DNA from: NVTR01 sp965237505
GTDB taxonomy: Bacteria; Pseudomonadota; Alphaproteobacteria; Rhodobacterales; Rhodobacteraceae
Length of the DNA stretch: 64,000 nucleotides
Assembly (NCBI GenBank): GCA_965237505.1
Contig: CBDEFR010000009.1
Location: forward strand, 186,001-250,000
Reading direction: 5' to 3'
The notes beneath the pieces are model-generated. The model worked only from the letters and a program-made list of their open reading frames with translations. It did no database searches and was not told the DNA's origin. Shown piece after piece: positions 35,714 to 45,227 of this stretch; within the stretch, counting starts at the first letter, position 1; every line of letters begins with the position of its first letter. The translations under genes were made by a program, and so were the position numbers.

Positions 35714-36892
35714 GTGAGCTTCCAGAACCCGGTTTTCATCCCCGGCCCGACCAACATGCCCGAAGAGATTCGCAAGGCCGTCTATATGCCGACGATCGAC
35801 CATCGCTCGTCGTTGTTCGCTGATATCCTTCACCCGGCTCTGCGCGGCGTTAAGGAAATTCTGAAATGCGAAAGCGGTGAAATATTCATATTCCCGTCCA
35901 CAGGCACCGGTGGTTGGGAAACAGCACTGACCAACACGCTGTCGCCAAGTGACAAGGTTCTGACGGTGCGCAACGGCATGTTCAGCCAGCGCTGGATCGA
36001 CATGTGCCAGCGCCACGGACTGGACGTTGAGATCGTCGAGGCGCCGTGGGGCGCGGGCATTCCGACCGACAGATATGCAGAAATCCTGACCGCCGACAAA
36101 AGCCACGAGATCAAGGTGGTCTTGGCGACCCACAACGAAACCGCAACTGGCGTGCGCTCGGACATCGCTGCGGTGCGCCATGCACTTGATGCAGCCAGCC
36201 ACCCGGCGATGCTTTATGTTGACGGCGTCAGCTCGATCGCGTCGATGGATTTTCGCATGGAAGAGTGGGGCGTTGATATCGCCATCACCGGCTCACAAAA
36301 GGGATTCATGCTGCCAGTGGGGTTGGCGATTGTCGGGTTTAGCCCGCGCGCCCTGGCAGCACTTGAAACGGCGACGCTGCCGCGCACTTTCTTTGACGTC
36401 CGCGATATGGCCAAGGGATACGCTGCAAATGCATATCCCTATACGCCCGCCGTGGGGCTGCTGAATGGTCTGAAACTGTCCACCCGGATGTTGCTGGACG
36501 AGGGGCTCGAAAATGTCTTTGCCCGCCATCACCGGATCGCAGCAGGGATACGGTCGGCGATTGCTGCCTGGTGTCTTCGACTTTGTGCGCAAACGCCCGA
36601 CCTGTATTCGGACACGATGAGCGCGGTCTGCACACCTGAGGGGTTTAACGCCACCAGCATCGTCACCCACGCCGCCGACAAATACGGCGTCGCTTTTGGT
36701 ATTGGATTGGGTGAGGTCGCGGGTAAGGTGTTTCGCATTGGCCATCTTGGCAGTATGCCCGACGTCATGGCGCTTTCGGGCATCGCCACAGTTGAAATGT
36801 GCATGGTCGATCTGGGGTTGGACATTAAACTGGGCTCCGGCGTTGCCGCGGCACAGGAATACTATCGCGCTTCGGTCAAGGCCGCCGCATGA
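35714..36892 (+). CDS. bhcA: Aspartate-glyoxylate aminotransferase
   Basis: First enzyme of the beta-hydroxyaspartate cycle: moves the amino group from aspartate to glyoxylate, making oxaloacetate and glycine. It is a 392-residue fold-type I enzyme of the serine-glyoxylate aminotransferase group. PGPTNMPEEIRKAV opens the fold, STGTGGWETALTNTLSPSDK binds phosphate, MLYVDGVSSIASMDFRMEEW holds the Asp, and the PLP lysine is in ITGSQKGFMLP. The start is GTG at 35714 with AAGGTG upstream. Without the neighbours it might be called a serine-glyoxylate transaminase; the cluster decides. It overlaps bhcB by four bases. Confidence 0.93.
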   Translation: MSFQNPVFIPGPTNMPEEIRKAVYMPTIDHRSSLFADILHPALRGVKEILKCESGEIFIFPSTGTGGWETALTNTLSPSDKVLTVRNGMFSQRWIDMCQRHGLDVEIVEAPWGAGIPTDRYAEILTADKSHEIKVVLATHNETATGVRSDIAAVRHALDAASHPAMLYVDGVSSIASMDFRMEEWGVDIAITGSQKGFMLPVGLAIVGFSPRALAALETATLPRTFFDVRDMAKGYAANAYPYTPAVGLLNGLKLSTRMLLDEGLENVFARHHRIAAGIRSAIAAWCLRLCAQTPDLYSDTMSAVCTPEGFNATSIVTHAADKYGVAFGIGLGEVAGKVFRIGHLGSMPDVMALSGIATVEMCMVDLGLDIKLGSGVAAAQEYYRASVKAAA

Positions 36893-37863
36893 ATTGGGAC
36901 ACGGGCGAAATGCACATCCCCACCTTTGACGACATGCTGGCCGCGCAAGAACGGATCAAGCCTTATGTTCACCGCACGCCGGTTCTGACGTCAAGCTATC
37001 TGAATGAGCTGGCCGGGGCCGAACTGTTCTTCAAATGCGAAAACTTCCAGAAAGCCGGTGCCTTCAAAGTGCGCGGTGCGTCAAATGCGGTGTTCGGCCT
37101 GCCCGACGATATGCTGGCGCATGGCGTCGCCACCCATTCGTCCGGCAATCACGCGCTTAGCCTCAGCTATGCGGCTGGCCGGCGCGGCATTCCCTGTACG
37201 GTGGTTATGCCGCGCACCGCCCCGCAAGCCAAAAAGGGCGCAGTGCTCGGCTATGGCGGGCGGATCGTCGAATGCGAGCCGTCGACCAGCAGCCGAGAAG
37301 CGACATTTGCCGAGGTTGTCAAAGAAACCGGCGCGGAATTTGTGCATCCCTATAACGACCCACGGGTCATAGCTGGGCAGGGCACCTGTAGCCGAGAGCT
37401 GATTGAACAGGTGGACGATCTGGATGCCGTGGTCGCCCCGATTGGTGGCGGTGGCATGATCTCCGGGACTTGTCTGACGCTGTCGAACCTGTCGCCGGAT
37501 ACCAAAATCTACGCCGCCGAACCGGAAATGGCCGACGACGCTGCGCGCAGTTTCAAGGCTGGCCACATCATTGCCGATGACGCGCCCGAAACCGTCGCAG
37601 ACGGGCTGAAGGTGCCGCTCAAGGAAATGACCTGGCATTTCGTATCCAACCACGTCACCGACATCTTGACCGCAAGCGAACAGGAAATTGTCGACGCAAT
37701 GAAACTGATCTGGAAACGGATGAAGATCGTGATCGAACCCAGCAGCGCGGTGCCGCTGGCCACAATATTGAAGAACCAAGACCTTTTCGCAGGCAAGCGG
37801 GTCGGCGTGATCATCACCGGCGGCAACGTCGATCTGGGCAAGCTGCCCTGGCAAATGAACTGA
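36889..37863 (+). CDS. bhcB: Beta-hydroxyaspartate dehydratase
   Basis: Removes water from beta-hydroxyaspartate to give iminosuccinate. A 324-residue fold-type II PLP enzyme related to threonine dehydratase and serine racemase. The PLP lysine is in AGAFKVRGASNAVFGL, the phosphate loop is VAPIGGGGMISGTC, and THSSGNHALSLSYAAGRRGI and the C-terminal VIITGGNVDLGKLP are also typical. The ATG at 36889 overlaps the bhcA stop (ATGA). A second ATG at 36910 (MHIPTFDDML) is also possible and matches the usual family length. It has no regulatory ACT domain. Confidence 0.93.
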   Translation: MNWDTGEMHIPTFDDMLAAQERIKPYVHRTPVLTSSYLNELAGAELFFKCENFQKAGAFKVRGASNAVFGLPDDMLAHGVATHSSGNHALSLSYAAGRRGIPCTVVMPRTAPQAKKGAVLGYGGRIVECEPSTSSREATFAEVVKETGAEFVHPYNDPRVIAGQGTCSRELIEQVDDLDAVVAPIGGGGMISGTCLTLSNLSPDTKIYAAEPEMADDAARSFKAGHIIADDAPETVADGLKVPLKEMTWHFVSNHVTDILTASEQEIVDAMKLIWKRMKIVIEPSSAVPLATILKNQDLFAGKRVGVIITGGNVDLGKLPWQMN

Positions 37864-37877
37864 AAGGTAGTATAGCG

Positions 37878-39035
37878 ATGAATGCATCAGTTAACTTTGA
37901 CGATCTTGAGGTCGGCTACGACGTCGCTGCCCTGCCGGGGATGGATGAGGCTGACATCCAGACCCCCTGTCTGGTGGTCGATCTGGACGCGCTGGAAAAG
38001 AACATCCGCACGATGGGGCAATTTGCGCGCGATATGGGCGTGCGTCACCGGATTCACGGTAAAATGCACAAATCGGTTGATATCGCCAAACTGCAGGAAG
38101 AGCTGGGCGACAGCTGCGGCGTGTGTTGTCAGAAAGTGAGCGAAGCCGAAGTGTTCGCCCGCAGTGGCATCAGGGATATATTGGTGTCCAACCAAGTGCG
38201 CGACGTGGCCAAGATCGACCGTCTTGCCCGTCTGCCGAAACTGGGCGCACGCACTATCGTATGCTGTGATGACATCGACAACGTCGCCGACCTGTCAGCG
38301 GCGGCGGTAAAACATGGCACCCAGCTGGAAGTGCTGGTTGAGATCGACTGCGGCGCCGGACGTTGCGGTGTGGCTGCCGGGCAACCTGTTGTGGACATCG
38401 CCAAGGCGATTGACGCCGCAGACAACCTGACGTTTTCCGGCATCCAGGCCTATCAGGGCGCGATGCAGCACATGCAAAGTTATCAGGAACGCCAGGCAAA
38501 AATCGGCATCGCGGTCGACATGGTCACGCGCTCGATCGACATGCTGAAAGCCGGAGGGCTGGAGTGTGACATCGTTGGCGGCGGCGGCACCGGGTCTTAC
38601 TATTTCGAAGGAAACTCTGGTGTTTTCAATGAGTTACAGTGCGGCTCCTATGCCTTCATGGACGCCGACTACCAGACCATCCACGACAAGGACGGCAACC
38701 GGATATCCGAGTTTGACAACGCGCTGTTCATCCTGACTTCGGTGATGAGCCACGTCAAAGACGACAAGGCGATCTGCGATGCCGGGCTCAAAGCGCAGTC
38801 CGTGGACAGTGGCTTGCCTTACATATTTGGCCGCGATGATGTCGAGTACATCAAGTGCTCGGATGAGCATGGGGTGATTTCCGACCCGAGCGGTGCGCTC
38901 AAGGTGAACGAAAAACTCAAACTGGTGCCTGGGCATTGCGACCCGACCTGCAACGTTCACGACTGGTATGTCGGCGTGCGTGGCGGCAAGGTCGAGATTC
39001 TGTGGCCGGTATCGGCGCGCGGCAAGGCCTACTAA
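37878..39035 (+). CDS. bhcC: Beta-hydroxyaspartate aldolase
   Basis: Joins glycine and glyoxylate to erythro-beta-hydroxyaspartate, the carbon-carbon bond-forming step of the cycle. A 385-residue fold-type III PLP enzyme of the D-threonine aldolase/DSD1 group: QTPCLVVDLDALEKNI, the PLP lysine in RIHGKMHKSVDIA, IVGGGGTGSYYFEGNSGV, and the divalent-metal site in LVPGHCDPTCNVHDWYV. The gene is 14 bp after bhcB, with AAAGGTAG before its ATG. An adapter-like 13-mer occurs only three bases after its stop. Confidence 0.93.
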   Translation: MNASVNFDDLEVGYDVAALPGMDEADIQTPCLVVDLDALEKNIRTMGQFARDMGVRHRIHGKMHKSVDIAKLQEELGDSCGVCCQKVSEAEVFARSGIRDILVSNQVRDVAKIDRLARLPKLGARTIVCCDDIDNVADLSAAAVKHGTQLEVLVEIDCGAGRCGVAAGQPVVDIAKAIDAADNLTFSGIQAYQGAMQHMQSYQERQAKIGIAVDMVTRSIDMLKAGGLECDIVGGGGTGSYYFEGNSGVFNELQCGSYAFMDADYQTIHDKDGNRISEFDNALFILTSVMSHVKDDKAICDAGLKAQSVDSGLPYIFGRDDVEYIKCSDEHGVISDPSGALKVNEKLKLVPGHCDPTCNVHDWYVGVRGGKVEILWPVSARGKAY

Positions 39036-39038
39036 AGA

Positions 39039-39051
39039 GCTCTTCCGATCT
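39039..39051. other. 13-base Illumina-adapter-like sequence in bhcC-bhcD gap
   Basis: GCTCTTCCGATCT is the shared 3' end of both standard Illumina sequencing adapters. The bases on either side (CTACTAAAGA and GACCGGG) do not extend the match. A 13-base identity is expected about once in several hundred windows of this size by chance. It may therefore be a leftover at an assembly join, or a coincidence. Confidence 0.7.
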
Positions 39052-39108
39052 GACCGGGTTTGCGATGCCTGACCCTGTATTTTCCCCTCGAATTGAAAGA
39101 GATACGCC

Positions 39109-40074
39109 ATGATCATAGTTCCGGAAAAAGAAATCGCAGGGCTCTTGGGCCGGACCGAAAGTTTTGACGCGGTGGAAAAAGTATTCGCCGCCATGTCGCG
39201 CGGGGATGCCTATAATTTTCCGGTGATCCGCGAGACCATTGGCCATGCGGATGCGATCTACGGGTTTAAATCCGGCTTTGATCGCAAGGGCTTAGCACTT
39301 GGTCTCAAGTCCGGCGGTTACTGGCCAGGCAACGACGCCAAGGGCCTGACCAACCACCAATCCACGGTATTTCTGTTTGACGCCGATACCGGCAAGCCCA
39401 AGGCGGTGATCGGCGGGAACCTGTTGACCGCGTTTCGAACTGCGGCTGCTTCGGCCATATCTATCAAGTATTTGGCACCAAAAGCGGCGGCGGTTTTGGG
39501 CATGATCGGTGCCGGGCATCAGTCGGCTTTCCAGATGCGCGCGGCGACCGAGCAGGTTGACTTTGAACAGGTGATCGGCTGGAATTTTCATCCGGAAATG
39601 CTTGCAAGACTGGACAAAACTGCGCGCGAGATTGGCCTGCCGTTTGAAGCTGTTCAGCTGAATCGGCTCGGCGCCGAGGCCGATGTGATCATCTCGATCA
39701 CCTCGAGCTTTGATCCGATCCTGATGGATGCGCATGTGACCGGCGCAACCCATATCGCCTGCATGGGGACAGATACCAAGGGCAAACAAGAGGTCGAGGC
39801 CGCATTGGTGGCGCGCGCCACTGTGTTTACCGACGAGATCAGCCAAGCGGTCAGCATCGGTGAATGCCAGCACGCCGTGGCGGCCGGCACATTGGCCGTT
39901 GCCGACATTATCGAGATCGGCGCGGTGATCAATGGCGATCATCCGGGGTGCACATCCGATGATGAGGTCACGCTGTTTGACGGCACCGGGGTTGGGTTGC
40001 AGGACCTTGCGGTAGCCTCGGCGGTGGTGGATCTGGCGGTCGCGAAGGGCGTGGCGATTGAAGTGGAGTTCTGA
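39109..40074 (+). CDS. bhcD: Iminosuccinate reductase
   Basis: Reduces iminosuccinate to aspartate with NADH, closing the cycle. A 321-residue member of the ornithine cyclodeaminase/mu-crystallin family. The Rossmann motif is VLGMIGAGHQSAFQMRAA, with FLFDADTGKPKAVIGGNLLT and ITSSFDPILM as other family blocks. The C-terminal TLFDGTGVGLQDLAVASAV is typical. It is 73 bp after bhcC, a wider gap than elsewhere in the cluster, and this gap carries the adapter-like 13-mer. Family members alone would be called cyclodeaminases; the neighbours give the specific call. Confidence 0.93.
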   Translation: MIIVPEKEIAGLLGRTESFDAVEKVFAAMSRGDAYNFPVIRETIGHADAIYGFKSGFDRKGLALGLKSGGYWPGNDAKGLTNHQSTVFLFDADTGKPKAVIGGNLLTAFRTAAASAISIKYLAPKAAAVLGMIGAGHQSAFQMRAATEQVDFEQVIGWNFHPEMLARLDKTAREIGLPFEAVQLNRLGAEADVIISITSSFDPILMDAHVTGATHIACMGTDTKGKQEVEAALVARATVFTDEISQAVSIGECQHAVAAGTLAVADIIEIGAVINGDHPGCTSDDEVTLFDGTGVGLQDLAVASAVVDLAVAKGVAIEVEF

Positions 40075-40319
40075 GGTTTTGGGGGCGATCTTTAAAGTCC
40101 TTGAAGGGCTCAGAGGCCCGGTTCTGAAATCTTTAAAGAATTTTTCGCGCCGTGCGCCGTGTGGCTTGCTGACACCGCCCTATTTCCGGCTTCGTCAACA
40201 ACAATAATATGTGAATCCCGGAGCAATACTGGACCACAGAAACGGTCGAATAATCTGACTGTCGCGGAGTAAAACTCCGCCATTCTGACGCCTGAGGCAA
40301 ACGAGCTGAGGGCGGGGAG

Positions 40320-41817
40320 ATGTATTCTGTGGAATTGTACAGCCGGGTTCGGCGTGCGTGTCATGTCGGTGGGATGAGTGAGCGGGCGGCGGCCGGTCAT
40401 TTCGGGATAGACCGCAAGACTGTGTCGAAGATCCTGAAGCATGCGGTGCCACCGGGGTATCGCAGGAATGGGCCACCAGCCCGTCCAAAGCTTGACCCGT
40501 TCATTCCGCTCATCAACCAGATATTGGAAGAGGATAAGTCGCGGCTCAAGAAGCAGCGGCATACGTCGAAGCGGATATATGAGCGTCTGCGTGATGAACA
40601 TGGCTTCACCGGCGGGATCACGATTGTGACCGACTATGTTCGCGAGAAGAAGCGCCGGACTCGGGAAGTGTTCGTGCCGCTGTCGCACGCGCCAGGCCAC
40701 GCCCAGGTTGATTTTGGTGAGGCGCTTGGCGAGATTGGCGGGGCGTGCGCAAGCTGCACTACTTTGCAATGTCTCTGCCGCACTCGGACGCGTTCTTCAT
40801 CAAGGCCTATCCGGCGGAGACAACCGAGGCCTTTTGCGATGGCCATGTCTCCGCCTTTGCGTTCTTCGGCGGCGTGCCGCTGTCAGGGCTCTACGACAAC
40901 ACCACGATCGCGGTGGCACGGATTCTCGGGGACGGAAAACGGCAACGCACCAGAACCTTTGCTGAGTTGCAGTCGCATTACCTGTTCGAAGACAGGTTCG
41001 GCCGTCCTGGCAAGGGCAACGACAAGGGTAATGTCGAAGGCACAATCGGTTATGGCCGACGGGACTTCCTGGTGCCGATGCCGCGCTTCGACAGTTTCGA
41101 TGACCTGAACGTCCGGCTGGAGGAGCAATGCCTCAAACGTCAGGATGAGGTTCTGCGGGGTCATTCCGAGACTATCGGCGAGCGGCTGATGCGCGACCTC
41201 GACGGCCTGATGGCGCTGCCGCCTGTACCCTACGATGCCTGCGAGAAAGTCAGCACGCGGGCGACGTCGATCTCGATGGTCCGCTATCGCAACAACGATT
41301 ACTCGGTGCCGGTCGCCTGCGCTCATCACGAGGTTCAGGTCCGCGCTATGTCCACGAGGTCGTCATCGGCTGCGGCGCCGAGGTGATCGCCCGCCACCAA
41401 CGGTCCTATGAGAAGGCTGATATGGTCTTCGATCCGATGCACTTCCTGCCGCTGCTGGAACAGAAGGTTGGCGCGCTGGACCAGGCGGCACCGCTGCAGG
41501 GCTGGGACCTGCCAGGGGAGTTTGCCACCCTGCACCGGCTGCTGGAAGCGCGCATGGGCAAGAAGGGCAAGCGCGAATACGTCCAGGTTCTGCGGCTGCT
41601 TGCGAGCTTCGAGATGGCGCACGTCCACGGGGCTATCAAACAGTCGCTGGAACTGGGCGCGATCGGCTACGATGCGGTCAAGCATCTGGTGCTTTGCCGG
41701 ATCGAGAGGCGCCCGCCACGGCTCGATCTCGATATCTACCCCTACCTGCCCAAAGCACTGGTCGAGACCACCAAGCCCGCGAGCTATATGAGCCTGATGA
41801 CGCAGGTGCCGGCATGA
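40320..41817 (+). pseudogene. istA: IS21 istA transposase, copy B, two frameshifts
   Basis: Compared with the intact istA-C, one T is missing at about 40743 (GGCGGGGCGTGCGC for GGCGGGGTCGTGCGC), and one G at about 41343 (TCCGCGCTATG for TCCGCGGCTATG). The three resulting pieces match istA-C almost residue for residue: the helix-turn-helix MSERAAAGHFGIDRKTVSKI, the catalytic APGHAQVDFGEAL and RLDLDIYPYLPKALVETT. The end overlaps the istB start by ATGA. Both changes are single-base losses in G-rich text, so sequencing error is a possibility. Confidence 0.9.
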
Positions 41818-42578
41818 CCGATACACCGCAGGTTCTGCTGCAGCATCACCTAAAAAAACTGCGCTTGCCGACATTCCTGGGCGAATATTCCAAACTTGCG
41901 CAACAATGCGCTGCTGAAGAAGAATCACAGAAGAAGAATCACGTCCAGTATTTACTGCGGCTCTGCGAACTTGAACTGATAGAGCGGGAACGCCGGATGA
42001 TCGAGCGGCGCATCAAGGCCGCGAAGTTTCCAGCCACCAAGAGCCTGGACAGCTTCGATTTCAAGGCGATCCCGTCACTCAACAAGCCGCTCGTGCTGGA
42101 GCTGGCGCGCTGTGAATACATCGACAAATACCAGAACATCATTGCCCTGGGGCCAAGTGGCACCGGTAAAACCCATGTCGCACTGAGGCTGGGATTGGCC
42201 GCCTGCCAGAAAGGCCTCAAGGTCCGCTTCATAACCGCCGCATCACTGGTTCACGAATTGATCGAAGCTGTCGATGAACGCCGCCTGCAGAGGTTCCAAA
42301 AACAACTCACCAGCCAGAACCTTCTGATCATTGACGAGCTGGGCTTTGTCCCCTTGAGCAAAACCGGCGCTGAGCTGCTCTTCGAAGTCATCTCCCAATG
42401 CTATGAACGCGGCTCCATAATCATCACCTCAAATCTGCCGTTCGACGAATGGACCGAAATATTCGGATCCGAGCGCCTCACCGGTGCGCTCCTGGATCGC
42501 CTCACCCACCACGTCCATATACTGGAGATGAACGGCGACAGCTTTCGGCTAAAACAGAGCCGAAACGCCAGAGCCTGA
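41814..42578 (+). CDS. istB: IS21 istB ATPase, copy B
   Basis: The 254-residue AAA+ helper of IS21 transposition, intact. Walker A is ALGPSGTGKTHVAL and Walker B is LLIIDELGFVPL; SNLPFDEWTEIFG is sensor-like, and DRLTHHVHILEMNGDSFRLK is the normal ending. Near residue 35 a few extra residues (EEESQKKNH) are present where copy C has AEKKDH, a small local expansion. It overlaps the istA stop. Confidence 0.93.
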   Translation: MTDTPQVLLQHHLKKLRLPTFLGEYSKLAQQCAAEEESQKKNHVQYLLRLCELELIERERRMIERRIKAAKFPATKSLDSFDFKAIPSLNKPLVLELARCEYIDKYQNIIALGPSGTGKTHVALRLGLAACQKGLKVRFITAASLVHELIEAVDERRLQRFQKQLTSQNLLIIDELGFVPLSKTGAELLFEVISQCYERGSIIITSNLPFDEWTEIFGSERLTGALLDRLTHHVHILEMNGDSFRLKQSRNARA

Positions 42579-42980
42579 ACCCGGTCTGAACTTGATGGAT
42601 GTTGGCCTTTGGCCAACATGCGCCTTGTCACGCGTTAGCTTTATGGGGAGCACACCCAACAAGGCGCGGCACCTCAACTGGCCCACTTTTACTCCGGCGA
42701 ATGGCCCCTTTTTACGCCGGGATTGACAATAATACGATTCACTTGTTCGACATGAACTGCGTCAATTACAGTTTTGTCACCATCATCCTCACTCACGGTT
42801 AAAATATTTGACTTTCCGGAGCTTGATGTCGAATTCTGGTTCTTTGTCTGTCAATCGGCATTGAATGTTGACCCCCTATCGGCGCCCAAAAATGACCCCC
42901 CTTTTGTGCTGAGCTGGCCCGTTGCTGCGTAGTCTCCATATAACGCAGCGGCGGCGGGCCAGCGTGGTTTCGGTTAGGGG

Positions 42981-43709
42981 TCAGGCTCGGTTTTTGAAAC
43001 GCCAGCTTTCGTTTCCGGTTTCGACGATGTCACAGTGATGCGTGAGGCGGTCGAGCAGTGCGGTGGTCATTTTCGCATCACCGAAGACGCTCGGCCACTC
43101 ACCAAAGGCGAGGTTGGTTGTGACGATGATCGAGGTGCGCTCATAGAGTTTGCTGATCAGATGGAACAGAAGCTGTCCACCGGTCTGGGCGAAGGGCAGA
43201 TAGCCCAACTCGTCCAGGATCAGGAAGTCGAGGCGAGAGATCAGATCTGCCGTTCGTCCCTGCCGTTCTGCACGGGCTTCGGTATCCAGTTTGTTCACCA
43301 GATCGACGCCATTGAAGAACCGCCCGCGACGGCCGTTTCGGATGCAGGCGCGGGCAATACTGACGGCGAGGTGGGTTTTGCCGGTTCCGGTTCCGCCGAT
43401 CAGCACCAGGTTGCGCTGGTGATCCAGGAAGTCTCCCGCAGCCAGATCACGGATCAGAGTCTCGTTGATCTCGGTCGCCTCGAAGTCGAACTCTTCCAGT
43501 TCCTTGGCCAGCGGCAGTTTGGCAATTGTCATCTGATATTTGATGGAGCGCGCCTGCTTCTCGCTGATCTCGGCATTCAGCAGATCCCCAATGATCTGTT
43601 GCGGTTCATGCCGGCGCTTGACGGCTGTCGTTATGATCTCATCGTAGGAGGCCTTCATTCCGTAGAGCTTCAGCTTTCCCATCGCGTCGAGCAGGTCTGA
43701 GCGTTCCAT
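42981..43709 (-). CDS. istB: IS21 istB ATPase, element D
   Basis: A 242-residue IstB with MERSDLLDAMGKLKLYGMKA at the N-terminus, Walker A LIGGTGTGKTHLAV and Walker B FLILDELGYLPF, ending LLDRLTHHCDIVETGNESWR. It is intact. GAGGAGAAAAACAG gives a ribosome site before its ATG, and its start lies within the end of istA. It differs strongly from the istB genes of copies A-C. Confidence 0.93.
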   Translation of the reverse strand: MERSDLLDAMGKLKLYGMKASYDEIITTAVKRRHEPQQIIGDLLNAEISEKQARSIKYQMTIAKLPLAKELEEFDFEATEINETLIRDLAAGDFLDHQRNLVLIGGTGTGKTHLAVSIARACIRNGRRGRFFNGVDLVNKLDTEARAERQGRTADLISRLDFLILDELGYLPFAQTGGQLLFHLISKLYERTSIIVTTNLAFGEWPSVFGDAKMTTALLDRLTHHCDIVETGNESWRFKNRA

Positions 43710-44070
43710 CTGTTTTTCTCCTCAAGCTGTCATATCGGTCGCAATCGGCGGCAGGCTCGCAGTTCAGCCGCAGCGCATCCGGGGTTGTGATTGTCAGGGG
43801 CGGCGGCGGTTCCCGGTGCCGAGCCAGAATGTTCAGGACAACTCCTGCGGAATGAACATTGTGCGACAGTACCTCAGAACAGGCGGCTTCGACGGCCTCC
43901 AGACCATCGGTCAGGATGGCACCTAAGATATCCACCATCTGGCGATCACCGCCGGGTTGGCGTTCCAGCTTGCGCTGGACCCGTCGGATTGCCGCAGGCA
44001 AATCCCATTCCCTGAACGGCGCGCCATTGCGCAAAGCGCCCGGCTTGCGCGCAAGAACGGGTAAATAATA

Positions 44071-45227
44071 CCAGCGGCATTTAACATTGACCGATATGGG
44101 CCCATTTTCGCATTCCGATTGATGTGATGGTTTCGGGCTGTGCGATGAGCTTGTTCCAAGCTTCGCATCCAGCATCGACGATGGCATTGTAGTCTTCGAA
44201 CACGCGGTTGGAGAGCCAATTGGCGCGCAAGTACTGCCAGATATTTTCCACCGGGTTCAGTTCCGGAGCGCGCGATGGCAGCAGGATGATGGTGAGGTTC
44301 TTCGGGACTTTGAGTTTGCCGGTGGTGTGCCATCCGGCCCGATCCATCAGCACAACCGCATGGGCCTTTCGGGCGACGTGGCGGCTGATCTCGTCGAGAT
44401 GCATCTGCATGGCTTGCGCGTCCGCCCAAGGCAGCATGAGCGCCGCCCCCTTGCCGTGAGCCGGACAGATGGCGCCGAACAGATAGGCGTTGCGATAGCG
44501 CTGATCGGCCGGCTGGCGGGGCCGCGTGCCCTTTCTCGCCCACAGGCGCGTCAGGCCATTCTTCTGGCCAAGGCGTGCTTCGTCCTGGAACCAGATCTCC
44601 ACCGGCGTTCCCGCTGGCAGGTCAGCTATATGCACCTGGAGCGTGTCGGTGAAGTTTTTTTAAACGCCTCGATGATCCGCTTATCCTGCCTGGGATGCTG
44701 CGGGCGGGCGCTGATATGGGCAAAGCCCAGTTCGCCAAGCAGTCTGGATATCCCGCGCTCGGAATAGATGACGCCAAAGCGCGCCTCGATCACCCGCTTC
44801 AGGTCGATCCGCCGCCAGCGGACAACCCCGTCCACCGCCGGATCGGGGCCGGTCTCGACAATCTCGCCAAGTTCTTTCATCTGGACATCGCTCAGGTAGC
44901 GCGTCCGGCCCGCGCCCTTGCGGTTGGTGAGGCCATCCGGTCCCTCTTCGTTGAACCGGTGAACCCAGTCCCGCAGGGTTTGGCGATCCATCCCACCGAT
45001 CCTTGCGGCCTCTCCACGGCTCATGCCATCGTAGACCGCCGCAAGAGACAACAGACGGCGGCTCTGCCGGGCATCCTTGCAACGGCTGGCGAGTTTACGA
45101 AGGTGGCGGGCATCAAAGTCGCGACGAAGCGGAACACTGGCTGGCATGGCGATCCTCCTTTGCCAACCTTGAATCAGATCAAAACCGATTTGGGAATCCC
45201 CACAGAGTCAGTAATTGATGCCGTTGG
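44071..45227 (-). mobile_element. IS630-family element nested in istA-D
   Basis: The terminal sequences read inward are TACCAGCGGCATTTAACATT on the left and TACCAACGGCATCAATTACT on the right. TA at 44069-44070 and 45228-45229 fits the TA target duplication of IS630. Restoring the istA frame suggests that the left border may lie some five bases further left (about 44064). It carries one transposase gene made by a frameshift. Confidence 0.85.
44081..45147 (-). CDS. IS630-family transposase, probable programmed frameshift
   Basis: Two overlapping frames: 45147 to 44626 (helix-turn-helix, LAAVYDGMSRGEAARIGGMD and RTRYLSDVQMKELGEIVETG) and 44635 to 44081 (DDE domain, EIWFQDEARLGQKNGLTRLW, HAVVLMDRAGWHTTGK, SRAPELNPVENIWQYLRAN). 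They meet at a run of seven A in GCGTTTAAAAAAACTTCACC, where slipping by one base would continue FKK-NFTDTLQVHIADLP. IS630 elements of this type commonly use such A runs for programmed frameshifting, so the gene may be functional. The alternative is an ordinary inactivating mutation. Confidence 0.85.

Larger units (their letters stand above)
40210..42728 (+). mobile_element. IS21-family element B
   Basis: Ends TGTGAATCCCGG and CCGGGATTGACA, flanked by ATAATA at 40204-40209 and 42729-42734, a 6-bp target duplication. The element is about 2.5 kb with istA and istB and is nearly identical to IS21-C at 50329. Its istA has two one-base deletions, while its istB is intact. It lies just downstream of bhcD, without breaking a gene. 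Confidence 0.93.

Noticed and set aside
35714..36892. Plain serine-glyoxylate aminotransferase
   Set aside because: The surrounding bhcR, bhcB, bhcC and bhcD genes make aspartate-glyoxylate transaminase the better call.
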